Of a DNA stretch of 23,163 nucleotides, positions 1-8,590 are shown one piece after another. Location of the stretch: positions 1 to 23,163 of IMG/VR virus record IMGVR_UViG_3300028196_000095. The stretch is one strand, 5' to 3'. Every line of letters begins with the position of its first letter. The first letter of the stretch is position 1. A model generated the notes under the pieces. It made no database searches and was not told the DNA's origin. It worked only from the letters and a program-made list of their open reading frames with translations. The position numbers were made by a program, and so were the translations under genes. Source of the stretch: a virus.

Positions 1-201
1 TACACCCAAAACCCAACATTTATCTCTGGATCAACTGGTGAGGTAATTTATGATAATTTTATAAATAATCCCCAAACATATATTACCTCTATTGGATTAT
101 ATAATGATTCAAATGAATTACTATCAATAGCAAAACTTTCAAGACCTCTAATTAAAGATTTTACAAAAGAAGCCTTAGTTAGAGTTAAATTAGATTTCTA
201 A
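1..201 (+). CDS. C-terminal fragment of a probable virion protein
   Basis: The window opens inside this gene; 66 codons remain before a TAA stop. The readable part contains YTQNPTFISGS and then ITSIGLYNDSNELLSIAKL. It matches the C-terminus of the next gene closely (YSQNPTIISSS and ITTVGLYNNNKELLAVAKL), so the two are tandem paralogues. The rest of the protein lies upstream of the window. The family has no name that I recognise with certainty. Its beta-rich, Ser/Thr/Gly/Asn-rich composition and its repetition suggest a structural (tail or baseplate) protein, which is inference. Confidence 0.75.
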   Translation, partial: YTQNPTFISGSTGEVIYDNFINNPQTYITSIGLYNDSNELLSIAKLSRPLIKDFTKEALVRVKLDF

Positions 202-206
202 GATGA

Positions 207-1157
207 ATGAGTGTTTACAAACCTTTTACCACATCTGATATAATCACTTCTCCTTTTGAAGTGAATAAAAACTTCTCATTTCAAGGAGAAACCTCGTTGA
301 CTGGTTCGGGTATTGATAGATTTCTTGGTACTAATTTAGAACCTGAACTATGGATATCTGGTTCAAACCCAACAGGAGATATTTCAACTCAAGACCAATT
401 CTTAATATATAGATCTATAAGAGAATTATATTATTCTAACTTCCTTGAAGGAGATGATGGTTCACCAGCAGGAACTGCTTCATTCAACCCAGATGGAACT
501 ATAACAGGACCTTTTTATACTCCAAATTATTACAATTATTTATCATCTACTCTACCTGCTAGTAGATTCTTTCCAACAGGCTCAAATGAGAGTATAGGGG
601 TATTTTCAATACCCTCAAATTTATTTGGGGAACATATTAAACCAAACACTTTCAACTTAACTTCTAATGGGGTTAGTTTAAATGATGATGGTCAAGGTAA
701 TTTACTTTCAGGTAGTTATAAAGTTGGGGATATTATATATCAACATGGTATAGTAATATTAACTAGTGATGGTATACCTGGGGAGGATGGATACGGTTTT
801 GTTCAGTATGGAAGTGCTGAATATGGTGCTAGTGATGATGATTTTATTAATGGCTTCTTAACAGATACAAACATATCTTGCTCTTTTGATAGTAGTATAA
901 CTATATATGAAAATCAATATAAATGTAATATAAGAGAAAACGAATATAATTACTCACAAAACCCAACAATAATATCTAGTAGTTCAAATAGTGGTGTTGT
1001 AAACGATTTTGCTACTGGATCATATTTCTCCCCATACATCACAACTGTAGGTTTATATAATAATAATAAAGAGTTATTAGCCGTAGCAAAATTAGCACAA
1101 CCCTTACCCCTATCATCAACTACTGATATTAATATAATTATTAACTTAGACACATAA
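207..1157 (+). CDS. Probable phage virion protein, tandem paralogue of the preceding gene
   Basis: A 316-residue protein beginning MSVYKPFTTSDIITSPFEVN. It is rich in Ser, Gly, Asn, Tyr and Thr with few charged clusters, and shows no membrane segment or signal peptide, as is usual for beta-rich phage structural proteins. Related sequences with the same opening occur in marine T4-like phages as unnamed structural proteins; that is from memory and no function is firmly known. The last ~65 residues repeat the C-terminus of the gene that ends at base 201. The ATG lies 6 bases after that stop; another ATG at 203 is in a different frame and does not read through. No Shine-Dalgarno sequence precedes the start. 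A tail, baseplate or fibre role is likely but not proven. Confidence 0.7.
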   Translation: MSVYKPFTTSDIITSPFEVNKNFSFQGETSLTGSGIDRFLGTNLEPELWISGSNPTGDISTQDQFLIYRSIRELYYSNFLEGDDGSPAGTASFNPDGTITGPFYTPNYYNYLSSTLPASRFFPTGSNESIGVFSIPSNLFGEHIKPNTFNLTSNGVSLNDDGQGNLLSGSYKVGDIIYQHGIVILTSDGIPGEDGYGFVQYGSAEYGASDDDFINGFLTDTNISCSFDSSITIYENQYKCNIRENEYNYSQNPTIISSSSNSGVVNDFATGSYFSPYITTVGLYNNNKELLAVAKLAQPLPLSSTTDINIIINLDT

Positions 1158-1190
1158 TTATACTTTTAATAATTTCTTCAATCCCTTAAG

Positions 1191-1640
1191 ATGAATTGGA
1201 TATATAAAAATAAAGAAATCACTTCTAAAGATGACTTCTCTGAAGATACTTATGGGTTTATTTATAAAATAACCCATATCCCCTCTAAAAAATCCTACCT
1301 AGGTAAAAAAGTTTTAATACATAATAAAAAAACTAAATTAACAAAGAAAGATTTACTAATGTATGAGGGTATGAAAGGTCGTAAACCCACATATAAGATA
1401 CTACAAAAAGAATCTGATTGGAAAAGTTATTATGGATCTAATAAACCTTTACTAGAATTAATTCAAAAAGAACCCTTAGAAAATTTTAAAAGGGAAATAC
1501 TAATTCTAAGTACAACTAAAAAACTCCTTACCTATTATGAAACTCAAGCTCTATTTACTTATAGAGTATTAGAGGAAGAGGATACTTGGTTTAATGATAA
1601 TATACTTGGAAAGTTCTTTAGAAAAGACTTTGATACTTAA
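1191..1640 (+). CDS. GIY-YIG family endonuclease (Seg-like, free-standing)
   Basis: A 149-residue protein with the pattern of a GIY-YIG nuclease. GFIY lies at residues 22-25 and YLGKK at 36-40, about ten residues later, as expected for the two strands of the GIY-YIG sheet. WKSYYGSN lies at 77-84, and YETQ places a candidate catalytic Glu at 117. The protein is a single small domain without a recognisable DNA-binding extension, so it could be a Seg-type homing endonuclease or a phage repair or recombination nuclease. The second is plausible because it directly precedes the primase and another nuclease. No Shine-Dalgarno sequence is seen; the start follows the previous stop by 33 bases. Confidence 0.72.
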   Translation: MNWIYKNKEITSKDDFSEDTYGFIYKITHIPSKKSYLGKKVLIHNKKTKLTKKDLLMYEGMKGRKPTYKILQKESDWKSYYGSNKPLLELIQKEPLENFKREILILSTTKKLLTYYETQALFTYRVLEEEDTWFNDNILGKFFRKDFDT

Positions 1641-1663
1641 GATAAGTTATATATATTAACAGC

Positions 1664-2593
1664 ATGGTAAATGAACTCTTAGTAAGTTTAGTTAACTCTG
1701 TATTAGGTACTGGGAAAAGAACATCAAAAGGTAATCATTCATATAATTGTCCTTTTTGCAATCACCATAAACCTAAATTAGAAGTTAACTTTACAGACAA
1801 TAGAGAAGGTAATAATCCTTGGCATTGTTGGGCCTGTGATAAAAAAGGCAGAAAATTAAGAAGTTTATTAAAACAAATCAAAGCCCCCTCAGAATGTTTC
1901 TCTCAGTTACAAAAACTAGTTAAATCTGGTTACGAGGTAGTTGATGTTGAAGTAGAGGATAAAGTCTTAGAACTCCCTAAAGAATATAAAAATATTATAG
2001 GTAATAATGATATTATATCTAGACATGCCCTAGCATACTTAAAGAAAAGAAATATAAGTAAAGATGATATATTAAAATATAATATTGGTTATTGTGAATA
2101 TGGTCCCTATGCTGATAGGATAGTCATACCCTCTTATAATTCAATAGGTAAATTAAATTACTTCACATCCAGAACCTTTAAAAAAGATACATTTCAAACC
2201 TATAAAAACCCAGATACCTCAAGAAATGTTATACCTTTTGAGATATTTATTAATTGGGATCTACCTATAATATTATGTGAAGGTCCTTTTGATGCTATTG
2301 CTATTAAAAGAAATGTTATTCCTCTGTTAGGGAAAAACATTCAATCAAATTTAATGAAAAAATTATTATCCCCTAAAGTTAAAAAAATATATATAGCTTT
2401 AGACACGGATGCTCTTAAACAAGCCCTTAGGTTTTGTGAAGAGTTATTAAATGAAGGTAAAGAAGTTTACTTAGTAGAACTCCCAGGGAAAGACCCAAGT
2501 GAAATGGGGTTTGAAAAATTTACAAACTTAATTCAAAAATCAATACCTTTAAATCAATTTTCCTTAATGGAGAAAAAAATTATGTTAATATGA
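1664..2593 (+). CDS. DNA primase (zinc finger plus TOPRIM, T4 gp61/DnaG type)
   Basis: This protein makes RNA primers for lagging-strand synthesis at the phage fork. The N-terminus has a zinc finger of the CHC2 kind: C29-P-F-C32 with His34/35, then W-H54-C55-W-A-C58. A TOPRIM catalytic fold follows. Its Glu motif is LCEGPFDAIA with E206-G207, and its D-x-D motif is ALDTDA with D247 and D249. At 309 residues it is a stand-alone primase without the helicase domain of T7 gp4, as in T4-like phages where helicase is separate. Its last four bases overlap the ATG of the next gene (ATGA), which suggests translational coupling to the RecB-like nuclease. No Shine-Dalgarno sequence is visible. Confidence 0.9.
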   Translation: MVNELLVSLVNSVLGTGKRTSKGNHSYNCPFCNHHKPKLEVNFTDNREGNNPWHCWACDKKGRKLRSLLKQIKAPSECFSQLQKLVKSGYEVVDVEVEDKVLELPKEYKNIIGNNDIISRHALAYLKKRNISKDDILKYNIGYCEYGPYADRIVIPSYNSIGKLNYFTSRTFKKDTFQTYKNPDTSRNVIPFEIFINWDLPIILCEGPFDAIAIKRNVIPLLGKNIQSNLMKKLLSPKVKKIYIALDTDALKQALRFCEELLNEGKEVYLVELPGKDPSEMGFEKFTNLIQKSIPLNQFSLMEKKIMLI

Positions 2594-3378
2594 TAGAAAA
2601 AGATGTAAATGTTTTTAAGAAGAAAACAACACGTCTACTTGAAGTTGATCAAGAGATGAAAAGAGTAACAATCATGGATAATAGATATTACTCAAGAAAT
2701 GAGGAATACTACCCTTCAGTTACTACTATATTACAATATATGCCAAAGAATAGATTCTTTGAAACTTGGTTGAAAGATGTAGGTCATAACGCTGATATAA
2801 TCATGAGAAAAGCTGGAAAAGAGGGAACTCAAGTCCATGAAGCTATTGAAAGTTATTTATTAGGTGAAAAAATTACTATGTTAAATGATGCTGGATATTC
2901 AAATTATTCAACATTTGTTTGGAAGATGATTTTAAAATTTCATGATTTTTGGTCAACTCATAAACCTACATTACTAGAAACAGAAATCCATTTATTTTCT
3001 GATAAATTTAAATTCGCAGGTACCTGTGATATAATAGTAGAAATAAAAGGGGAAAGATGGTTATTAGATATTAAAACATCAAATTCATTACATACTTCTC
3101 ATGAATTGCAATTAGCAGCTTATACACAAGCTTGGAATGAGTTATATGAGGAAAAAATAGATCGTGTTGGTATTATATGGTTAAAATCATCCAAGAGAAA
3201 AGAAGATAAAACAGGTAAAAAGATTCAAGGAAAAGGTTGGGAATTATATGAACCTACAAGATCAATTGAAGAAAACTTTAAATTATTTGAATATATTCAT
3301 GCACTTTATAATTTAGAAAATCCTAATCCTAAACCAAATATTCAAGATTTCCCAACTGAAATCCAAATAGATAGGTAA
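2590..3378 (+). CDS. PD-(D/E)XK nuclease, RecB/Cas4-like exonuclease family
   Basis: A 262-residue protein with the core motifs of the RecB-like PD-(D/E)XK superfamily. FAGTCDII has D147, LLDIKTS has D160-I-K162, and the downstream helix QLAAYTQAW carries the Gln (Q174) and Tyr (Y178) that define the RecB/Cas4 subgroup. It should cut DNA with divalent metal ions. The other Cas4-type hallmark, an iron-sulphur Cys cluster, is absent. It overlaps the primase by four bases, so the two are probably translated together and act in replication, recombination or degradation of host DNA. No neighbouring CRISPR genes or arrays are present, so a Cas role is unlikely. Confidence 0.85.
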   Translation: MIEKDVNVFKKKTTRLLEVDQEMKRVTIMDNRYYSRNEEYYPSVTTILQYMPKNRFFETWLKDVGHNADIIMRKAGKEGTQVHEAIESYLLGEKITMLNDAGYSNYSTFVWKMILKFHDFWSTHKPTLLETEIHLFSDKFKFAGTCDIIVEIKGERWLLDIKTSNSLHTSHELQLAAYTQAWNELYEEKIDRVGIIWLKSSKRKEDKTGKKIQGKGWELYEPTRSIEENFKLFEYIHALYNLENPNPKPNIQDFPTEIQIDR

Positions 3379-3384
3379 TATGTT

Positions 3385-3402
3385 ATATTTATAACTAAAA
3401 TA
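3385..3402 (+). promoter_or_regulatory. AT-rich promoter-like motif (TATAAC core) upstream of 3406 gene
   Basis: ATATTTATAACTAAAATA, one of six close copies in the window, all just before a start codon. The TATAAC core at 3390-3395 is 16 bases from the ATG. It resembles a T4 late promoter (TATAAATA), but its function is inferred only from recurrence and position. Confidence 0.5.
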
Positions 3403-3405
3403 TAG

Positions 3406-4320
3406 ATGGTATCATTAGTTAAACTACTAAAAGAAATCTTAGTAACAGAAGGTGGAAATGTATTCAGAACACCAGAATATGAGACTAAATCAATCCCTCT
3501 AGATAACATACTACCAACTACAACTAGATTTGTTGAAGATTTAAGTAGAATATTCCCTGGTAAAGCTTCCACATTCAAAGAACTATTAAATAAGGATAAT
3601 TGGTTAGGTTCAACTGGTAGAAAACCTGAATCTGGGGATGTTGATATAGCATACCCCATTGAAAACTTTTTTATTAATGGAAAACCTGATATTAAAGGAT
3701 GGGGTGTTGATGAAAATGAGTTCAATGATTTATTTGAAAAAATTCAAAAACGATCACGAACAGCTACAGTTGAGCAATCTCAAGTGAAAGCATTAGTAAT
3801 GTTAATTGTCAAGAAGGTTAATAGTATAGGTGGTAATTTATTTTCTAGTGATAAAGCATCCAGTGCAGGTTCAATTCACTTCTCTTACCCTCAATTCTCC
3901 CCTAACGGAGAAGAATTAGAAGTAAGGGCACAATTTGATTTGGATGTTGGGGATATTGATTGGTTAAAATTTAGATTTAATTCTGATTTACCAAAAGATG
4001 ACCCTCAAATTAAAGGATTACATAGAGGGCAGTTAATGTTAGCTATGTTTGCTACTACTGGATATACCTACAAAAGTGGTAAAGGATTTATACGTAAATC
4101 AACACGTGAAACAATCGCTGATAAACCTAAAGAAGCGATGGAGGTGTTCAATCAAGAATATAAACCAAACCAACCTTTAACTTTAGAAATAATTAATAGT
4201 TATAGTAAACTAATGGATTATGTTAAAAATAATCTAAAACCTGAAGATAAAGAAACTACACTAAAAATGTTTAGAGAAGCTCTACGAAGAGCAGATTCTT
4301 ACATCCCAGATAATATTTAA
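3406..4320 (+). CDS. Nucleotidyltransferase-fold protein with capsid-targeting-like leader
   Basis: A 304-residue protein. WLGSTGRKPESGDVDIAYP (residues 66-82) has the polymerase-beta nucleotidyltransferase signature: G68-S69, then D78-V-D80-I. A third acidic strand is probably in the AQFDLDVGD stretch. The substrate cannot be read from sequence; candidates are tRNA, protein (AMPylation) or an antibiotic-like small molecule. The first 15 residues form a short amphipathic helix ending in LVTE followed by GG. That matches the T4 capsid-targeting leader and prohead-protease site (L/I-x-E, cut after E), so the mature enzyme may start at G16. The next gene also opens with a nucleotidyltransferase-like domain, suggesting duplication. 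A promoter-like motif lies just upstream, and no Shine-Dalgarno sequence is present. Confidence 0.65.
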   Translation: MVSLVKLLKEILVTEGGNVFRTPEYETKSIPLDNILPTTTRFVEDLSRIFPGKASTFKELLNKDNWLGSTGRKPESGDVDIAYPIENFFINGKPDIKGWGVDENEFNDLFEKIQKRSRTATVEQSQVKALVMLIVKKVNSIGGNLFSSDKASSAGSIHFSYPQFSPNGEELEVRAQFDLDVGDIDWLKFRFNSDLPKDDPQIKGLHRGQLMLAMFATTGYTYKSGKGFIRKSTRETIADKPKEAMEVFNQEYKPNQPLTLEIINSYSKLMDYVKNNLKPEDKETTLKMFREALRRADSYIPDNI

Positions 4321-4325
4321 TTAAT

Positions 4326-7300
4326 ATGAGTGGAGCTGCAGGTGGTGTGACCATCAATAAAGAGGATTTAAAAGCAACAATTAGAGATTATAGAGAAACT
4401 GTTTTAAAACCATTAAATCTTGATACATCATACAACATAACAGGTGTACGACGTAGACCTGAAAAAATGGTTTTTGGGGATATTGATATTGTTTTATCCT
4501 TTCCTCAAGGGGAAAAGAAACAACTTAAAAAGGATTTTGCTAATCACTTAGCACAGATAGAGAAAATCCCTACTATGCCTCATAAGAAAAATTTAAAATA
4601 CTTTATACATGGCTCTATAGTTACCACTTTATACCCTATAGTAGGTAAAGAAGATCAATTCATCCAAATAGATAATATAATAACAGCTTCAGAGGATGAA
4701 GGTAAGTTTACATATAATATGCTAGACCTACCAGCACAAGAACAAGGATTAGCCTTAGGATTAGCTAAAACTATATTTACTGAATTAGACCCAAATCAAG
4801 TAAAACAATTATTCAAAAATTTAAATATTCCAGAGCCAATTGAAACTCCTAATGAGGGTGAGGAATATGATTTTAATTTAAATACCTCTGAATTATCTTT
4901 AAGAATAGTCCCTATAGGCAAAAATGGGGGGAGAGAAATATGGAAGTCATCTAACCCCTCAAATATTAAAACTTTACTCAAGTCATTAGATATTGATATT
5001 GAAAAAGATAAATTTGAAACTATATTACAAAAGATTAAGGGTTTTAAAAATAGAAGATCAATAGAAAGACTTAAAGGAATGTTTGCTAGAAACATCAGGG
5101 TAGGAAGCGCTGAAGTTGGGAGGGATAAAGGTATTGCTAAACAGCAATCCTTAGATAAAGTAGCAATGTTAGAAGAGAAATATGGTTTATTAGCTATATC
5201 ATTAATCAAACCTTTTATTACAGAAGGAGAGGACTCACAAAGTATAGCCTTAATACCAGGAGCTTTCAAACCACCTCATAAAGATCATTTATCTAGAATA
5301 AATGCTGCTGCTAAATTAGTTGATAAAGCCATCATAATAATCTCCCCATTAGACAGAATTAAACAAAATCAAATTCCAATTTCAGCAAAGCAATCCCTTA
5401 ATATATGGAATTTATATAAAAATAAAGGAGTCTTAAATAGTAATGTTGAATTTATCATTAGCCCCCATAACTCACCTGTAAAAGTATCTTGGGATATAGT
5501 ACGAGATAATCCAAATAATGAGTATTTAGTAGTATATGGTAAAGGAGAAAATAAGAGGTGGATGGGAATTGAAGATAAATTTCCTAATGTAAAAACTAGT
5601 GATTTAGGTTTAGATTTAAATCTATCATCTAGTGGTTTAAGAGCAGCTCTCCTCAATAATGATGATATTTCCAAATGGCTCCCTAATGGGATTTCTTCTA
5701 AAGAATATCAACAAGCATTAAATACATCCTCTAATATTAATGAAGCATCAAATAATAAATTCACTTCTAAATCATTAATATCTAATTTATTAGAACAAGA
5801 AAATAATATTAAGGCATTTTTTGGTGGTAGTTTTAAACCTCCTACAAAAGGTCATTTTTTAGCAGTTAAAAAAATTTTAGAAAATTATCCTGAAATAGAC
5901 ACTTTACATATTGTTGTTGGTGGTGGGTTAAGAGATAACATTTCTCAAGATGAATCAAATTCAATATGGGAAATGTATAAAAAATACCTCCCTTTAGATA
6001 AAGTAGAAATAATTAACTCAAAAACCTCCCCATTCAAATATGTTAAGGATTATATAAAAACTAATACAGACCATAAATCTTACATACTTCTAGGCTCTAA
6101 AGCAGATGATGATCAGGATATGGATACTTTCCTCCAACAAAAAAACTTATTTGATCAATATGGTGATCATGTTGAAGTTAAAAATATAGTTATTAAAGAT
6201 AAAATTAGTGGGGCTAAAGCTAGAGAAGCTTCTAAATCATCAAAAGAACAATTCTTCCAATTCCTCCCAGAAGAATTAACTAATGAAGAAAAACAAACAA
6301 TCTTTAACTACATCCAAACATCAATCCAGGAAGGAGAAGTTAAAGAAATTAAATTAAATAATCTTCTAACTGATAAAATAAAACTTAAGTTAGAATTTTT
6401 CTTAAAAGCTCTAAAAAAAGAAAACTCAAAAACTAAACAAGCCTTCTCAAAAATAATTCATTCATCCCGTGGAGAGATTGAGTTAAGTGATGAAGATAAA
6501 AAGGAAATTGGGGATCAAATGAAGAATGCTCTTAAATTAGCTGGTTTAACTGCGATTACTCTCGTCCCAGGAGGTGTAATAGCAGCTATTCTAATTAAAA
6601 TATTTAAAGCTGAAAAATATATCACCCCCACCTCATTTCAAAAAGATAAAATAGAAGAAAAAGAATTGATAAAAGAAGAAGGAGATGCTAATATTTTTGA
6701 TTATGATAAGCATATCTCATCTCTATCAGAGTTTATGTTAGATTCTAATCTTAATATCAATCCTTTACCTGAAGTTGAATTTATAAATGATGATGTTGAG
6801 AATGCAAATGATTTTTTTGGTAAAACCGCTTATTACATCCCACAACAAAATAAAATAGTTTTATATACTTTAAACCGTCATCCTAAGGATGTTATGAGAT
6901 CATTTGCTCACGAAATGATCCACCACATGCAAAATTGTGAAGATAGGTTAGGTGAAATAACTACCCAAAATACAAATGAAGATGATCATTTGGAAAATAT
7001 TGAGAGGGAAGCCTATGAGAAGGGTAATATATGTTTTAGAAACTGGACTGATACTTTAACTGAATCAATTTTAACTGAATCAATTTTAGGTGATAAAATC
7101 ATATGCGATAATTGTGGTTGGAGCTGGAATATAGTAGATGGTGGAGATGATTTATTTATATGTCATAAATGTGGACATGATAATTCTCCATTAAATGAAG
7201 CTAAACCATATAAACACAAACATGGTTTTGATGATAAATTAGGTAAAGATCCATTTGGTATAAGTCAATTTGCTAGAGAAATAGCTGAAGAAGTTATAAG

Positions 7301-7985
7301 CGAAGGTCGATACGATGCTTTAGCTAATAAATTATCATCAATTGCATTTGAAGCATTTAAAGATATTCATGATAGAGGGGATAAAGAAGGCTCATTTGAA
7401 TTTAGAGTAGACCATCCAGATGAAGAGCATGATATTCCATCTAAAGATTTTTACTTTGATTTTGAAGGTGTAGTAGAAATTACAGATGATGAATATGGAG
7501 TAGATGGTGGAGCAAATGCAGGATTTGATAAAGATGGAAATGAAATAACCCCACTACTATCAGTTAAACTCAAAATACCCCAAAACCCAGACTGGCAAGA
7601 AATATCATTTGATTTAAAAGATGTTGTTAGGCATGAATTAGAACATTTAACTCAAGACGGTGATAATCTTAAAGGCGGGGTAGTAAGTGATGATCCCAAA
7701 CTAAAAAGACCTAGTAAATATATGAAGGATGATCAATTAATAAGAGATTTAATTGACGCCGACCTATTGTCTAAATCACAATACTTCAAATTAAAAAAAG
7801 AAGTAGATGCGATGCTTCAAGGTTTATATTTTAAAGCTAAAAAATCTAAACGTCCATTTAGCAATGTTATAGATGACTATTTAAATATATTCCTTGATCA
7901 AGACACTATTACACAAGAAGAAAAAGAAGAAATATTAAAAATTTGGAGAACCCGAGCATCTTCATTATCTTTACCTAAATTCTAA
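4326..7985 (+). CDS. Giant multidomain protein: NTase, two HxGH transferases, two HExxH proteases; probable polyprotein
   Basis: A 1219-residue ORF without internal stops. Domains in order: nucleotidyltransferase-like (GDIDIVL, D52 and D54); an adenylyl/cytidylyltransferase-like domain with GAFKPPHKDH at 312-321 and a late SSSGLR motif; a second one with GGSFKPPTKGH at 500-510 and ISGAKAR at 627-633; a LETM1-like hydrophobic helix around 735-762; a zinc peptidase with HEMIH at 862-866 and a likely third ligand E895; a four-Cys zinc ribbon (C927, C930, C946, C949); and a second HExxH peptidase (HELEH, 1103-1107). Most junctions carry [L/I]-x-E plus a small residue: ITE|G 300, IQE|G 669, LTE|S 913 and 918, LNE|A 958, ISE|G 993. 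The weaker LLEQE (492) and IKEEG (785) sit at two others. This is the T4 prohead-protease pattern, so the ORF looks like a polyprotein cut in the capsid. The transferases could act in NAD or nucleotide metabolism; substrates are unknown. Confidence 0.8.
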   Translation: MSGAAGGVTINKEDLKATIRDYRETVLKPLNLDTSYNITGVRRRPEKMVFGDIDIVLSFPQGEKKQLKKDFANHLAQIEKIPTMPHKKNLKYFIHGSIVTTLYPIVGKEDQFIQIDNIITASEDEGKFTYNMLDLPAQEQGLALGLAKTIFTELDPNQVKQLFKNLNIPEPIETPNEGEEYDFNLNTSELSLRIVPIGKNGGREIWKSSNPSNIKTLLKSLDIDIEKDKFETILQKIKGFKNRRSIERLKGMFARNIRVGSAEVGRDKGIAKQQSLDKVAMLEEKYGLLAISLIKPFITEGEDSQSIALIPGAFKPPHKDHLSRINAAAKLVDKAIIIISPLDRIKQNQIPISAKQSLNIWNLYKNKGVLNSNVEFIISPHNSPVKVSWDIVRDNPNNEYLVVYGKGENKRWMGIEDKFPNVKTSDLGLDLNLSSSGLRAALLNNDDISKWLPNGISSKEYQQALNTSSNINEASNNKFTSKSLISNLLEQENNIKAFFGGSFKPPTKGHFLAVKKILENYPEIDTLHIVVGGGLRDNISQDESNSIWEMYKKYLPLDKVEIINSKTSPFKYVKDYIKTNTDHKSYILLGSKADDDQDMDTFLQQKNLFDQYGDHVEVKNIVIKDKISGAKAREASKSSKEQFFQFLPEELTNEEKQTIFNYIQTSIQEGEVKEIKLNNLLTDKIKLKLEFFLKALKKENSKTKQAFSKIIHSSRGEIELSDEDKKEIGDQMKNALKLAGLTAITLVPGGVIAAILIKIFKAEKYITPTSFQKDKIEEKELIKEEGDANIFDYDKHISSLSEFMLDSNLNINPLPEVEFINDDVENANDFFGKTAYYIPQQNKIVLYTLNRHPKDVMRSFAHEMIHHMQNCEDRLGEITTQNTNEDDHLENIEREAYEKGNICFRNWTDTLTESILTESILGDKIICDNCGWSWNIVDGGDDLFICHKCGHDNSPLNEAKPYKHKHGFDDKLGKDPFGISQFAREIAEEVISEGRYDALANKLSSIAFEAFKDIHDRGDKEGSFEFRVDHPDEEHDIPSKDFYFDFEGVVEITDDEYGVDGGANAGFDKDGNEITPLLSVKLKIPQNPDWQEISFDLKDVVRHELEHLTQDGDNLKGGVVSDDPKLKRPSKYMKDDQLIRDLIDADLLSKSQYFKLKKEVDAMLQGLYFKAKKSKRPFSNVIDDYLNIFLDQDTITQEEKEEILKIWRTRASSLSLPKF
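7056..7085 (+). repeat. 15-bp perfect tandem duplication encoding LTESI twice
   Basis: TTAACTGAATCAATT occurs twice back to back inside the giant ORF and gives LTESILTESI at residues 911-920. It duplicates exactly the putative protease site between the first metallopeptidase domain and the zinc ribbon. Confidence 0.9.
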
Positions 7986-8029
7986 TTTAGGGGTATAGTA
8001 AGGAAAATAATAAGAATTAAGTTTATATT

Positions 8030-8590
8030 ATGTTAAAAAAAGAATTTAAGAAGAATGATGTTGAAAGATTACGTAACCTTATTAAGGGTAAATCTAATTC
8101 AAGAACATCTCAGGGTGTGGGTTATACAAAATCATTATCTGAAGATCATTTAGAAGGTGATATTTGGGAAGAGAATGGTCGTAGTTGGACTATTAAAGAT
8201 GGTATTATTGAAAATATAACTAAATTAGATAAATTTAAAAAATCAACAATCCCCCTATTTTGCCCAAGTTGTAAAAATATTATGGATAAGCAATTAGATG
8301 CTCTCCATTATAAATCTTATGGTGAATGTTTAGACTGTCGTGCTAAATTTGAGACGCAGCTTAAAATAGCAGGTAAGTGGGAGGATTATGTTAAAACAAC
8401 CAAAAACGCTGAATTAGATTTATTGATTGAAGAATATAAAGCCTATTATAAAGAACAAATTGCCGAAAGTACTGAAGGTTATGTTACTGAATCTGGTGAT
8501 GTAGAACAGTGGTTAGGTAGTATAGATGAGGGTAGAGCTCAAGAATCACTTAATAGTGTAATAGAATATTTAGAGGGACTAAAAAAGTAA
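8030..8590 (+). CDS. Conserved phage protein with four-Cys zinc ribbon
   Basis: A 186-residue protein of a family often seen in marine T4-like phages but without an assigned function. A central segment GDIWEENGRSWTIKDGI is followed by a treble-clef or zinc-ribbon pattern with C78-P-S-C81 and C100-L-D-C103. The N-terminus is basic (MLKKEFKKNDVERLRNLIKG). Near the C-terminus two [L/I/V]-x-E-S sites occur (IAES and VTES around residues 145-155), so the C-terminal tail could be cut off by the prohead protease. It may bind nucleic acid or be a virion component; neither is shown directly. No Shine-Dalgarno sequence precedes the ATG. Confidence 0.7.
   Translation: MLKKEFKKNDVERLRNLIKGKSNSRTSQGVGYTKSLSEDHLEGDIWEENGRSWTIKDGIIENITKLDKFKKSTIPLFCPSCKNIMDKQLDALHYKSYGECLDCRAKFETQLKIAGKWEDYVKTTKNAELDLLIEEYKAYYKEQIAESTEGYVTESGDVEQWLGSIDEGRAQESLNSVIEYLEGLKK

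Noticed and set aside
2590-3378. Cas4 of a CRISPR system
   Set aside because: The RecB-like motifs are present but no Fe-S cysteines, no other cas genes and no spaced repeats are seen.
4796-5269. Long reading frames on the minus strand, such as 4796-5269 and 3342-3725
   Set aside because: They lie wholly or mostly opposite well-supported + strand genes, carry no motifs, and have protein composition typical of antisense shadows.
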